Of a stretch of 64,000 bases of DNA, positions 21,810 to 33,669 are shown one piece after another. The stretch covers positions 8,178,216 through 8,242,215 of the forward strand of contig JAJEKV010000005.1 in the NCBI GenBank assembly GCA_021234155.1. Direction: 5' to 3'. The notes below the pieces were generated by a model that worked only from the letters and a program-made list of their open reading frames with translations, did not search any database and was not told where the DNA came from. The position numbers and the translations under genes were made by a program. The DNA comes from Isoetes taiwanensis (Eukaryota > Streptophyta > Lycopodiopsida > Isoetales > Isoetaceae). Position 1 is the first letter of the stretch. Each line of letters begins with the position of its first letter.

Positions 21810-22529
21810 TCATGAAATCCCACTACACACATCTTTCCCTTGTGTACCTGTATCTATATCAACTGGTGTAGGGCAATGGATCTCAGAGGTCTCAGAGACG
21901 ACTTTCCTACTCTCACATGGGGGTTCTTTGTCTTTTGTGGGCATAGAAATACTCGCATTCTCAGTCAATTCTACACAATTTTTAAAATGCTGATCGTTTT
22001 CCTTGCCTGAACACCCTGCATCATTTGTCTCCTTCAAACTGGTTAATGTCCCTTCACTACCATTCTGGTTCGTCATTGCTCCTACGTTAACATGAGGGGA
22101 ATCTTCATGTAAACTAAGGTCCACATCTGATTCTGAAATAGAATTAACAGCTGCAGTTGCATTAATATGCACCTCATGTGTAATGCTTTCCTGCAACAAC
22201 TTAGTCCATTGCTCTTGATCTGTCGAGTTGTTTTTTATAATTTCCTCCGCATAACTGCCATTGCTATGAGAAGCTTGACATGGTCCTGCACCCAGGATGG
22301 TTGTTTCTGGGGACATGTTTCTGCAGTCTGCGTGCATGGAACCCTCCTTCAGAGCAAAATGATTTGATGCTAATTCATTATAATTTTCACATAAGAATAA
22401 ATCATTTTCTTGACTGTTGGGTGCATCTGGACTGGATAGTTTTCCAGTCTCCTTTCCTTTCCGACCAGTTGATATTGTCTCATTATTCTGGGAGCTTAGT
22501 TCCATCAGCCAGTCCTGAAGCTTGTTCAC
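21810..22529 (-). CDS. Ser/Asn/Glu-rich exon of an unknown protein (gene fragment)
   Basis: A 239-codon open frame on the minus strand with low-complexity acidic, Ser/Asn/Thr-rich content (NKLQDWLMELSSQNNE at its start). Its AT content and lack of repeats differ from the surrounding TEs. A possible further exon lies upstream (minus strand, about 22,590-22,680, ending in a GTAACT donor). No domain is recognised. It looks like a disordered region of a nuclear protein, probably a captured or abandoned gene fragment. Confidence 0.4.
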   Translation of the reverse strand: MNKLQDWLMELSSQNNETISTGRKGKETGKLSSPDAPNSQENDLFLCENYNELASNHFALKEGSMHADCRNMSPETTILGAGPCQASHSNGSYAEEIIKNNSTDQEQWTKLLQESITHEVHINATAAVNSISESDVDLSLHEDSPHVNVGAMTNQNGSEGTLTSLKETNDAGCSGKENDQHFKNCVELTENASISMPTKDKEPPCESRKVVSETSEIHCPTPVDIDTGTQGKDVCSGIS

Positions 22530-22734
22530 TTTCAGCTTTTGGCCTTGAACTCCCAGCAGAAATAACCGAGCCCGACTTTTAAGGCCTCACCGGATTCAGC
22601 AAGAGATGTAGCAATAGTTACCTCCGACTTGCTTCCGCCATAGCCACGTCCAAGACATAAGCAGCAGCTGTTAGTCGGGATCAGAACATGCGGCCCACGC
22701 TGCTATTGCAGAAGAAACCTAAAGCAAGTCAGCA

Positions 22735-23000
22735 AGTCAAAATGTAACGTCTAAGCCGTCCGATTTGATTGAACGATCTCAGCCGTCCGATTTAGGGCGT
22801 GGTCCATTACACAACATTATAATATAGGATAAGATCTGGTTAAAAAGAAGAACACCAAAGGCGCTAGGCTGGAAGAAGAGCGAAAGAAAATAACAATGAA
22901 GGCCGAGAAAAGGCTCCTTATATAGAAATCTGTAACGTCGCAGGGCACGTCGCGTCGCATGCGACATATTGTCAACGGTGGAATGAAATGAAATGGGTAG
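22735..23000. repeat. Dispersed repeat with GCCGTCCGATTT doublet and GTCGCATGCGAC
   Basis: AGCCGTCCGATTT occurs twice (22,755-22,795), near AACATTATAATATA and a GTCGCATGCGAC word at 22,950-22,970. The same words, in the other orientation, occur around 7860-7965 (ACGGCTGAGAT, TATTATAATGTT), so this is a related copy. No terminal repeats found. Confidence 0.5.
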
Positions 23001-23310
23001 GAACGGTGGCGGAAGGGAGTTAGTTGCAAACCACATATTAAGGGAGAATAAAAAAAGATAAAAATTTTAACGTCCACCGGAGTCAATTAAAGTTGAAAGA
23101 AAAAAGATGACAAAGGAAGGGAGGTATGAAAGAGAGGTTGACATGACAACTAGTATGGAAGTAATAAAGCATATTAATTTGGATTTGGATATAAATGCTA
23201 TTTGTTCTATTTATTTTTTGTCAAGACCCCAATGCATCTATAGGTTTGTACTCAGGCTTGTGTTCATGTTCACCTGTACCTCAGATATCTATTCGAGACC
23301 GTCGGCAACC

Positions 23311-24880
23311 ATGTCTTATTCAGATGCAGTTCCACCAGTTGGCATGGAGGAGCGTCCCCTGCCGTTTGGCCTACATAGCGGCGCCGGTCTTCCCGGACGC
23401 ATCGGTAGCATTGTAGAATGGTACCCCAACTGACATTGTCTTAACCCGCTAGGTCTGTTTTGTGTGCTTGTTAACTGTATTTGTTTTGTGGCAGGGAATA
23501 CCATGGCATTTGGTGCCTCGTCCGCAGGGTCACGTCGGTTGAGAGCGGCCGGGCCCCTACAGTTGCGCAGCGGTGGATTTGCACAGCACCTGGGTGCACT
23601 CACTATGTCGACAGGATACGTCGTGACCCTGGATTTCCGGGTCTGACGCGTGACGGAGCATGGGGCCACCACCAGAGCCACCACCCAGATCTATGGTGGC
23701 CCACCCGGAACATTCCCGGTCCACGGTCCGCGACCGCAATTGCGATAGAGTGGTGTCCGAAAGCGGGAGAGGGCAGCTAAAACGTCGAGAAGATCCCCGC
23801 CAAAGCCGCGTGTATGTTGGAGGTCACGCCGCATACGAGAAGCGAGGAGGCAAAGGCGCAACAACAATGCGCCTTACAAAGATGTCCTAACCCCGAGGCC
23901 GCCTTGGATGCCTTTCCCGAGGGCCCTGACACCATGTTCCACGAGGCCGGCCAAAGACAAAGGGAAGGGCTGAGAGGATGCAGCCCTTTATGAAGGTTGC
24001 ATCGAGCGAGCTGGTGCCACAAGTGGCGTCCGGGAGGAAGACTGGACCGCACATGCCCTTCTCAATGACTGGGCCATTGCACAGAGGATGGGTGGTCATT
24101 TGCCCACAGTAGGAGCTACTAGCTGAGCTCCTCAGGATACGGGAGTCTCAGCCAGGTTACGAAGCAGGTCCATCTTCGCCACCAGTTTCGGTAGCTGGCA
24201 GCGTCCACACTCCTACCGATCCCTCATTCGCCCGGGCTGAGGAGAGTGGAATTGCATGCGACATGGACGAAGTTCCATCGAGAGGTAGGGCTAGGTCGAC
24301 GCAGGGCTCTCTCATGGGACACGTCCATTGCCGGTTGATCTGTATATGGCCACCCCTCCTTCCATAGGGCGCTGCTGCGGTAGACCTATCTGACCCCGCC
24401 TAGGGGCCGCCAGGTCTTCGACGACATAGTGAGGACCGCAATGGCGTGCACCGGTATGGCACACTTTGACCTCGCCATTTCCGCCCGACCGCAATGTCGA
24501 GGGAACCGAGGCATGGATGAGAGACCGAAAGCGCGGTTTCTTCATGTACCACCTTGGAGAGTTTGACGTGCACACCTTCGAGCTACTTGGTGTGTCATAC
24601 CCATTCGGGTTGGTCCCAGCCCCACGTATCGTCCAAGACAGTTCCCCGAGCACTTGCGTGATCCCGGCCAGGGTTTCAGCCCCTCCCTCTTCGAGGAGGT
24701 TAGGTGTTCACCCACTTCTCTGACCCGGCCAGCCAGATCCGAAAGCATCTCACGGCCGCGAAAGGTGGCATCGAATAGCGTGGCCACGGGTGTGCCGGCA
24801 GAGGGCGCCGGCCAGCATCGCGCGCATAACTCACTCTTGACCTCATCGAGGCTTGCACACCATGGGCGGTGGGAGGAGGG
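23311..24880 (+). pseudogene. Upstream part of the Ulp1-like protease gene (unclear frames)
   Basis: The GC content rises sharply and several plus-strand frames stay open in turn. They start with an ATG at 23,311 (SYSDAVPPVGMEERPLP...), continue after an acceptor at about 23,493 with a CTAPGCTHYVDRIRRDPGF segment, then a GFFMYHLGEFDVHTF segment near 24,530. Phases change repeatedly. I can only say that this is the likely N-terminal region of the protease gene downstream. Confidence 0.3.
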
Positions 24881-24961
24881 ACACATTCGAGTGCCGATGA
24901 GGTATGCGGTCCGTTTTAGTTTGTATGTATTGTCGTCGACATCTAACCACTTTGGAGTTCC

Positions 24962-25780
24962 ATGTATGTAGTGCCTTACGACACATGCTACCCGGCGGGC
25001 GTCCGCGAAGTTGTTAATGGTGGACCCTCGTGTCTACCACGACTTCGTCGATCGGAGACACACAACGCGTGTCTCCCCGAGGAGTCGTCTCCCACTTTCT
25101 TCCCCGCCGAGCATCCTGATTGGGGTACACTCCGTCTGGTCCTATGGCCCATCGTCACAAAGTAAGTACGCAGTTCTTTGCTTTAGTTTCAATTGGTGCA
25201 CATAGCATTCTTAAAATCATTACATCCTTGCCGTGCAGTGGCCATTGGATGCTCTTTACCCTCATACGAGACGCGGACCTGCGCGGCCGCCTGGGCCTTG
25301 GAGACGACGATCATGTGGGGTGGTGGTACTTCGACAACCTGCCCACACGCCCAGGAGTCTCAGGAGTTCGTCTCAACCTCCCCGCGCTTCGCTCGTGAGT
25401 GTTTCTTGTGCTTGCGTCATGCGCGTATGTGCTCCATTGTCGTGATCTCACCTGCAGTGTCTTTGTACAGCGCAACGGCTTGGCTCTTTGAGCGATTGGG
25501 GGCACCAGCGGGGTACATCCTGTGGGGGGGGGGGTACGTGCGACCGGTGTTGTGCCCGCTACAGATTGATAACAACACCTGCGGCATGCATATTGGCTTC
25601 ACCATGCGGCAGCTCGTGCGATACGTGTGGCAGACGAGGCCGGACACAATTGTGCCAATTAGCAGGGCCTGGTACACGGCGCAAGATGTGCGACAGTTTA
25701 GGAATGAGTGGCTTGTAGTAGTCGGGCTTCTTTATTGTAGGGTATACTGGTACCGACAAAGGCTCGGTGGTCACTGTTAG
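24962..25780 (+). pseudogene. Ulp1-like (C48) cysteine protease of transposon type
   Basis: One frame reads LRLVLWPIVT before a GTAAGT donor (25,166). After an acceptor at 25,238 it continues GHWMLFTLI (His codon 25,243) and WWYFDNLP (Asp codon 25,333). After a second intron (25,395-25,457) the last exon carries VLCPLQIDNNTCGMHIGFTM (Cys codon 25,580). His, Asp and Q-N-x-CG in this order and spacing are the catalytic layout of Ulp1/SENP SUMO proteases, which plant Mutator-like and CACTA elements often carry. The last exon is out of phase by one base, and a run of ten Gs lies at about 25,520. It converges on the SWIM gene at 26,057. Confidence 0.7.
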
Positions 25781-26056
25781 TGGTAATTGAGCTTCTTGTA
25801 ACAGAAAGATTGCTTAAATGGTTAAATGGTTTAAAAACTTACAAATGTCCACCCCAAAATTATAACATGTCACTTGTACAGTACTTAAATCTTGGGTTGT
25901 GCCCCATCAGCTTCCAGTGTGGCCCCTCGTCCCGTCTTGTGCCGTGGCGCTTGGTCCCTCGCTATGGTGGCCCTTGCGTGCCATCTGTGGACTCCACTGC
26001 GGGCATGTTCCTGCTGTCTATCGTACCCGCCATGGTAGACGGAATGAGCGGGCCGA

Positions 26057-26644
26057 TCAAGCGCTCTCTATAGAATCGGATCGCCGCCGAACCTTGGAAA
26101 TCATGTCACGCACCTCTGGCGGGTCAAGAGCATCGCGATTTTGCATGGTGGCCTGCAGACGATTGGTGTTCGCCATGAGCAACGATCCCAATCGCTGTAG
26201 CAACGGGATTAGCACATGGACGTCGTTCGCGGGTGCGGGCGGTCTTGGAGGCAAGGGCGGAATGAATTGTCGGTTGGGATATAGCTCGTTGAACAACGCG
26301 GGGTGGCTGCTGCTAAGGAAGTAGTCTCCCGCTATGAGATGTTTGCACACAGCATGGGGGCATGGACAATCACAATATCGCATTCTCATGTGCTGAGTGT
26401 ATCTCAAACCCTCTGTTGACTGGCTTGCCATAGATAACCTGACGTCGGTAGCATCTTCGAGGCGAATGGCGTTGGAGTTATCGTGCAAGGACTGGATAAG
26501 CGAGTAAGCACCCGCATGTCTCTTCGGATATGAACGTGTGCTATAACGTCCAAACTCGGCTGGATAGAAAAACATCGGTGAGGGTCGGCGATAGGACAGA
26601 AGCACAGAAAATACGAAAGAGTAGGACCCAAACAGACTTACCAA
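26057..26644 (-). pseudogene. SWIM zinc-finger C-terminal part of a transposase-like protein
   Basis: After an acceptor near 26,575 the minus strand reads EFGRYSTRSYPKRHAGAYSL and then YCDCPCPHAVCKHLIAG, a CxCx(n)CxHxxCKH SWIM finger. A Pro-rich linker and a helical tail follow. SWIM fingers close MULE and FAR1-type transposases and ZSWIM proteins. A short upstream exon (about 26,645-26,700, RRHNLDSVVRKMES, ending in a GTAAGT donor) precedes it. The DDE core expected between this and the upstream block is absent. Confidence 0.75.
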
Positions 26645-26850
26645 GACTCCATCTTTCTTACCACCGAGTCAAGATTGTGCCTCCTGCCGCCTACGAGGTG
26701 TAATGTGGTGAGATTGAATGACAAAATATTTTCGATTGTGCTCTTATTGAAACAAATGGACAACATCATTGAACAAAATTATGGACATCATCACAGTATG
26801 GAGTCTACGACAACATCACTGCTCCATGGGATCTTAATTTTTTAGGGATC

Positions 26851-27450
26851 TTACCGAGTACTTATTCTCTGCCAGTATGCCAGTTGCCACACATCCTCCT
26901 GCGACATCGTGAATCGGTATATGACTCGCTCAACCGGGCTTACAGTCATACGTATTTGCGGTCCCCGTGCTCTTGCGATGTTCCACGCAGCATGTGTCAT
27001 TCCAATACTTCTAAGCTCTTGTGCGGCAACCGCAAGCAGTTCAGGATGCACATGCATGGACCAATCCTCTGCATTTGTGAAAGGGTCATGGCCAGTGTGT
27101 TCTGTGCGCATGTATATTCGTGCACCGCTCGATTCAGCACCATTTCCATCTACTTTCACTGTCCGCAAACGAAACAAGCATCCTCTGCGATGCAACCGTC
27201 TGATTTGCCTATCCCCCTGGGTGCCCCTCCTTCGTGGTTGTCTCCATCGGTGGCAGGCATAGTCATCCACAACCTCTCCCGTTGCAGCCCGCACGTGGTG
27301 ATGCCCATGGACCAAACGGACACGATGAGTAGTTTGTAGCTCAATCACCCTTTGCTCTAGGCTGTCCATGGTGGTCTCTTCACAGTAGTTGAAGTCACTG
27401 TCCTTCATGGTGCGGCCACCTCTGCACGTGCACACTTCCATGCACGCCAT
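26851..27450 (-). pseudogene. N-terminal FAR1/ZSWIM-like zinc-binding block
   Basis: A minus-strand frame with a Cys/Arg/His-rich start (YACHRWRQPRRRGTQGD, GCLFRLRTVKVDGNG), then RIYMRTEHTGHDPF and VHPELLAVAAQELRSIG. The EHTGHDP motif followed by a short HPE helix is what I would expect at the end of the DNA-binding domain of FAR1/ZSWIM-type transposases. It is collinear with the SWIM exon to the left. About 150-200 bp lie between them, so the catalytic middle has been deleted. Confidence 0.6.
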
Positions 27451-27618
27451 TACGTATTCTTGCGGGACGCCATTCCGCCGTAGGCCGACTTCCCAATCCT
27501 CTGAAATCTTTTGAAAAGTGGCAGTGGGGGAGCGATGGGTGCTTCCACTCAGGTGACCCCTAGCAACTAGTCGCCTCGAAACTCCGCGTAAGGGACTAAG
27601 TTGTGAGGCCCTTCTTAT

Positions 27619-28107
27619 TTAGTACAACCAACCGCTGGATTCACTGGACTCATCGTCAACTGCAAGCTCCTGACAATATGCAGCCCATCGGTGCATCAGC
27701 CGAACATGGTTCTCGACGGGTGCCCTCCCGCTTCTCTGCGGGACCGGGGGTAGGCGGGGATCGGCAGCACTTATTTCGGACGGATGGGGAACATAGTGTT
27801 GCTGTAGGCACAACCTCATCAACCCATACACACACTCGTTCAATGCGTAACCACCAACCTGAGGTGCACCACGAAGCCATTGTACTGGGTCCGAGTAGAG
27901 ACCGGCCAATTCGTGAACAAGTTCTTCGGGATCTTGGGTGGGAGTAACTTGTGAAGTGGATAGGCCAGGCGGGTTCCACCCATCGTCCGTATCATCCCCG
28001 GTTTCCTCCTCTGACATTGTGTCATCCTCGGTGTCATGAAGGTCATAATCACTATCATTTTCATCTGAAATCTGACTCACTGAGTCGTCGGTGTCTACCT
28101 CTGCCAT
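27619..28107 (-). CDS. Acidic N-terminal exon of the SWIM/transposase-like gene
   Basis: It starts with an ATG at 28,107 and encodes a very acidic stretch (DTDDSVSQISDENDSDYD...) followed by a helical region with Trp, His and Cys. It lies on the same strand just upstream of the zinc-binding block, so probably the first exon of that gene; the link across 27,451-27,618 is not in frame. It may instead be a separate small ORF. Confidence 0.45.
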   Translation of the reverse strand: MAEVDTDDSVSQISDENDSDYDLHDTEDDTMSEEETGDDTDDGWNPPGLSTSQVTPTQDPEELVHELAGLYSDPVQWLRGAPQVGGYALNECVYGLMRLCLQQHYVPHPSEISAADPRLPPVPQRSGRAPVENHVRLMHRWAAYCQELAVDDESSESSGWLY

Positions 28108-28204
28108 TCTCGGACACTCTACTTGGAAGACAAATATAAACTATCACAGCACGAACCTGCTACTGCACAAAACATAATCTATAATTCAATTGAAGAAATA
28201 CCAT

Positions 28205-28560
28205 TAAAATTTACATATGGTAAATCCCTATGGTTAAAAAAAATAGCCTATGGTAAATGCCTATGGTAAAAAAAGGGACTATGGTAAAAATAACCTATGG
28301 TAAATGCCTATGGTAAATGCCAATGGCAAAAATAGCCTTTGGTAAAAAATAGCCTATGGTAAAAAAAATTAGCCTATGGTTAAAAATAGCATATGGTAAA
28401 TACCTATGGTAAAAAAAAGGCCTATGGTAAAAAAAATAGCCTACGGTAAAAAAAACAGCCCATGGTAAAAAAAATGGCATGTGCTAAAAATATCCTATGC
28501 TAAATGTCTATGGTAAAAATAGCCTATGATAAATGCCAAAAATAAAAGCCTATGCTCAAT
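28205..28560. repeat. CCTATGGTAAA(n)TAG minisatellite
   Basis: About 18 degenerate units of 15-24 bp are built on CCTATGGTAAAAAAAATAG with variable A-run length. It lies directly 5' of the SWIM/transposase-like gene. Confidence 0.9.
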
Positions 28561-28723
28561 ATTGAGAATGCAAAAGAAGATGAGAGAGATATGGAGTGCA
28601 CCTGCTTTAGCACCAGCGCCTGCTATAGCACCTGCACTCGATCGAAGCACCTGCGCCCTCCTCAAAGGTTATGAGAAGGATACAACGTCTTGGTGCCCAT
28701 AAATAGCCCTTAGGCTCGCATAC

Positions 28724-29328
28724 GGATTCGCCCAGGCGAATCCTTACACGGGCCAAAGATGCGGGCCAAAGATCCGGGTTCGATTGGGCGAACCCTTCTT
28801 TCAATGCTGGGCCGAGTCACCGTAAACCCGTGACGTTTGCCGTAAACCCGTGACACTCCACACAGCCCCTCTGCCGAAGTGACCGTGCGATTCACGGACC
28901 TGCCACGGCCCCTGCCGAAGTGACCCGTGCCCGATTCTGGCCCCTCTGCCATGCTCGGGTTGTAAGCGAACGTGAGAGGGGCCACCGTTCGTTCCCTAAG
29001 CGTGGTCGGGCAGCGGACCGCCGCCAGCCTACGCCCGCGGCGGGTTGGCTGGCGAACCGGTGAGGCAGCGTGCACCAAGCCCGCGGCGGCGCCTGCTGAC
29101 TGCAGACCTGCACCGATAACGTCGGCACAGGTTGCCTGAAGCGAACCCGTTGGGGTCTGGCGGGCCATATAACGCAATTACGATCCGCCCTTGCCCGATT
29201 CGCCGCGGATTAAACTTAGCAGTGGTTCGGGTTCACTTAAGCGAACCCGGTGGGTAGTGCCACGACAGCGCCACGTCGACATGGCGGGTTCGCCTGGGCG
29301 AATTTCCTGGGTTCGCTTGGGCGAACCC
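28724..29328. repeat. Cluster of five 20-bp GGGTTCGC-N4-GCGAACCC palindromes
   Basis: Inverted repeats with 8-bp arms and 4-bp loops lie at 28,724-28,743, 28,776-28,795, 29,229-29,248, 29,286-29,305 and 29,309-29,328. Some have one to three mismatches. Half-sites (GCGAACCC) occur between them. The region is GC-rich and no ORF in it is convincing. Confidence 0.8.
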
Positions 29329-29399
29329 GCTTGGCAGTTTGACCCAATTTCGGGAGCCAATAAAGTGGGCGATGGCCCCATGTATGCCTAATCCATGAG

Positions 29400-32300
29400 C
29401 TGTCATCATTTGCACCATTGATATTTTAGCAGACGGTGGGGATTAAGGGGGAACCCATGGGCATACATGTATGGGGTGTGGATGAGGGGGCATGAGAAAC
29501 CCCCTTGAGTACAATAGAGACAAAATTGATTAAATACTTATATGCTACTACAGACAAATACACGTACTAGTGAATTCAATTGTAAGCATTTAAAATATAC
29601 ATCTTGCATGTCGAATTTCCCATATAAAAAGATTTTCTAAACTCTTAACCATCGTATAAAAAGATTTTCTAAATTCTTAACCATCGTGGTGCAAAGGCAT
29701 GATGAAGACAAATCTATATTACATCAGTTAAGGGAGATAAATAATCATCGAAACTTTATTTTCTTAGACATCTATACAATTCGTCAATCTGCAATTTGTA
29801 GACAGCTAGCTTAGCATTCCAATGCAAATTATGGACGCATCATGCGCATGCTCAAAATAGACACATAAAATGAAAAGAAGAAAATTACTTCTTGAATGCT
29901 ACAAAAAGGGGAAGGGAAATTTGAGACCTTGAGTTGCATGTTACAACTTTTGATATCGTAAAAACTCAAACCTATCCCACAAATCTAAGCCCTTAAACTC
30001 ATAAACCCTCATCTTTGCTACAAACTATAGAAGTAGCTCTACACAAAGACGAAGATCCTCATCCTTGCCATAAAATATTGAAATGGAATTCCATAATCTT
30101 GAGATAGAATATTGTGTGATTACACTTATAAGCAAGCAAACCAAATATTAAACCATGAGAAAATCATATGCAGCTGTCATACTATATCATGTAACAATTT
30201 GTAACGCTCCATATCTATATGCATATATGTATTGATTACACGAGAATACAATCTCTTATTTTCCTCTTGCCAGCAATCTATCCAAATGTGGGAAAAATTT
30301 ATCCAAATGTCGTATGCATGATATTCTAGCTAGACCATTATCGACAAAATTTACTATAAAAATAACCACGTTGCAGTGCATAATGAAACTCTAAGCATAG
30401 ACAATTTCCTTTATTGGCATCAGTTTGCCAAATCTTTGTTCTTGTATGCAAAAGATTCAAAGCCAATCTAAAACTGCCGAAATATCATGTTGCTCCATGA
30501 TATAATCAAAGCCTTTAACATTTCACAAGTCGATCCTATTTGCGCTATCAATAAGCAAAACAAGTGATGATCATTCGGAGATGTAAACAAACATGAACTA
30601 TCACCTCTTCCAAAACTTTTTTATGTCATCGATATAAAGTCTCTATAGAACACACGCAATGTACAAACCACAAGCAGCAGAAGGATTCTTATCTCAAACT
30701 CATCTATTGGCAAGGACACAGGGCACGCATTGCCCGTGAATAAGACATATCTAATAGTATATGCCTAGAGCTATAGAACAAACTACAATTTCTTTATTAT
30801 TGTTCGAATCAAGAGCTCAAAATCTGATCAGGGCAAACTACACCATAGAGTTCTACAGTCCATCACATAAATTAATAAGTCTGAGCTATAGTGACTCAAG
30901 GCCTGTACTATCCATTTGCATTACACCTAGAAGTTTTCAATATCTCGAAAGAAGTCAAGGCCTTTTCTCCTGGATATCTCGCTCCTCTTCAAATCAAACT
31001 ATGCCATGATTTTAAAATTAGATTATAATACTACATGAACTAAAAGTAATATGAATGCAAGGCATTGCCCGGATATGTCTATAAGACTATTTGAACTTTT
31101 GCAAGACACGAGTTTTTCCCAAGCTTATGCAACAGAATGCACTTTCTAGAACACCTCTCATAGAACAAATAAAAAGAAATCAAAGTAGCGTCATACTTTG
31201 CTGAAACAACTTTATGCAATAAAAAATGTTACAAACTAGTCAAACTTTCCCTGGAATATCAGCCAAAGACCGATCAAAGACTACATAATGTTCATTTAGA
31301 CATGATATTTATTCAGAACAGGATATGTATTATGAAAAGCTATGCAAAGTTAACCTTGCAAGGTTCTTTAATAGTCCCCTAGATTCTTTAGGATTCCCAT
31401 AGATTCCTTGAATTCTCCTAGATCTGCTAAAAATCCCTTTAGATTCCTCAAAATTCCACCAAGATTTGCCTAGATTCCACAAGGATTCCCTTAAATCCGA
31501 AGATGAAGTGAAGATTCCATTCTTTCTCCAAGATTTTGTTAAGATTCTGCTCAAGAACCTTTTACATTCCCTAACACTCCATATAAGTTCTCCCAGATAC
31601 CCTTATCCAAACATACTATGATGGCAAGTTTAAAATTCTAATAGGTTTCTATGCATGTAACTAGATGTATAAATATTGTTACAGACCTAAGTGTCTGAAA
31701 AAGGACGTCATAATAAATATAGATGCAATTCATATGGTCTTCAGGTCAAGCTCTAAATTTGGGGTTTGCATGGTGAATTTTAAAAGTTAGGACACAAGGG
31801 AATTTAATGTTTAAGATTGCACATGGCAAAGTTTGCGTAATTTATCTATATCTAAGTTTCGTTATTTTGAAAAAACTTAAACATAAGGAAAAAATTTCTA
31901 GATATCATACGGCTGTAGTAATATTCCCCAACATTTATGATACAACATTTTGCTAGATAGAGCATAGTCATGAATATGCTGCATGTTCAACATATAGAAC
32001 CTAGCACTATGGTATTCCCTAAGAAAACCCTTGGTTAACCCACAATGTCGCGGCTGTTTTCACACGTTTCTCGAGATAGAAGTGTTAGGATTTTAGAGAA
32101 AGTCTTATTCTCTCCAAAAAATGCCTGCATTGTTCATGCATGTCAGTTGAAGTTGACTTCACCTTACACAAGTTCCTTGCTTACTGTTGTGAGAAATTAT
32201 TGTAGATTTCTGCACACGATTCTGATAGTGATATCCTTATGATTGAACTATGCATATTGTCTTTATTCTTGTGTTTTGAATTATATTTATTTAACAAACA

Positions 32301-33440
32301 GTCTGATATCATAATCTAATTTGTTAATGCTCGTAAATCATAATCGAATTTATTAACCCTACTGGCTATAGCCGTTATCCATTATAATACTTATTACAAT
32401 GAAGATGAAATAACACGAAGATGCACCCTTTGCTCAAATCTTGGGTCAAGCCTTCGATCAAACCAATAATCAATGCTTGACCAAAGCCATCATCATTGCC
32501 TCGGTCAAACCCTGCAAAAAATAAAGATTGACAAATGTCCCCACTTAGTGTTGCCATGCACGTAATAATAGCAAAGAGAATTAAGGATATTAACGTAATA
32601 GGACTTCTTTCTCCAAGAATTGTTTCCATTATTAAAAATGATAATGTCCACCTTGTCATTAGAGTGTTTAAATAACCAAAGGTGTTACCACTTAGCAAAA
32701 TCTTATGTTTTTAGTCATTAGGGTGTTTGAATAACTAAAGGTGTTACCACTTAGCAGAATCTTATGTTTTTAGTCATTAGGGTGTTTGAATAACTAAAGG
32801 TGTTACCACTTAGCAGAATCTTATGTTTTTAAATGTCTTGTTAAAGAAGTAAATATCATTCAAACCCCCCTTTGTGCTGGCATCATAATACTTGTGTATG
32901 CATATAGAATACCCAATAGACCCATTGCTCACTATGACACAATAACCAGATATCCATTATAAAAAGTGTTAATGAAATGTAAAGAATATAGAGATTTGAA
33001 GTTGTGAAATGGCATAGAGCCGCAATATCGCTATATTGCAATGTGTTTATTGCAGCATATACTCAGTGTGAGTTCAATCTAAGAGAATACACCTTCATAA
33101 GCACCATCTTTTTTAGAGTTTCCCACAGTTTTAATCTGATCCTATGGTAGTAAACATACGATAAAGAGACAGACATTCTACAAAGCATTATTGAACCAAT
33201 TACAACTTTCAGAAAGATACATGGAAATAAGGCTTAGGTTCTCACAGGCCTATCAGGATTGCAGTTCCTGTTCTTGCGTTAATATTAGGCTTGAAATTGT
33301 ATCCAACACATTTAACAGCTCTTGCTGCCAAACCACAGTATTGCAATGACCACGAAAATGCAAAGTAAAAACAAACTCTTCACAGCTATTTCAGATGGAA
33401 TTCGTACTTAAACAAATTATGCCTTAATAACACAGATAAG
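29400..33440. other. AT-rich intergenic stretch without recognisable genes
   Basis: Four kilobases with no supported ORF. Features seen: a 32-bp tandem duplication (AAAAAGATTTTCTAAA / TCTTAACCATCG) at about 29,623-29,687, an AGATTCC-rich degenerate repeat at 31,370-31,560, and a three-copy 59-bp tandem repeat listed separately. Confidence 0.6.
32655..32831. repeat. Three tandem copies of a 59-bp unit
   Basis: Units start at 32,655, 32,714 and 32,773 with GTCATTAGGGTGTTTGAATA. Copies 2 and 3 are identical as far as I can see, and copy 1 has a few changes. No function apparent. Confidence 0.9.
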
Positions 33441-33669
33441 AAGATCAAGAATGGCAGAATCATATGTTCACATCAGGAAGAAAACCGACAAAAGCTATAC
33501 ACAAAAACAAAGGAAAGATGTGCATCAAGCACAGAAGGAAATGCTCAACACTTTAAAGATGCATTGTGACACTTTAACATGAGCTTGTGTTCAAGTTATT
33601 TTATGATAATAAATTGACAACGTAGCATGTGTCAGAACTTCAAATCTACTAACCCGGCATTCCCTTAGA

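Noticed and set aside
28710-29177. 155-codon Arg/Ala-rich minus-strand frame
   Set aside because: It is open because of high GC content; it overlaps the palindrome cluster and shows no domain or start context.
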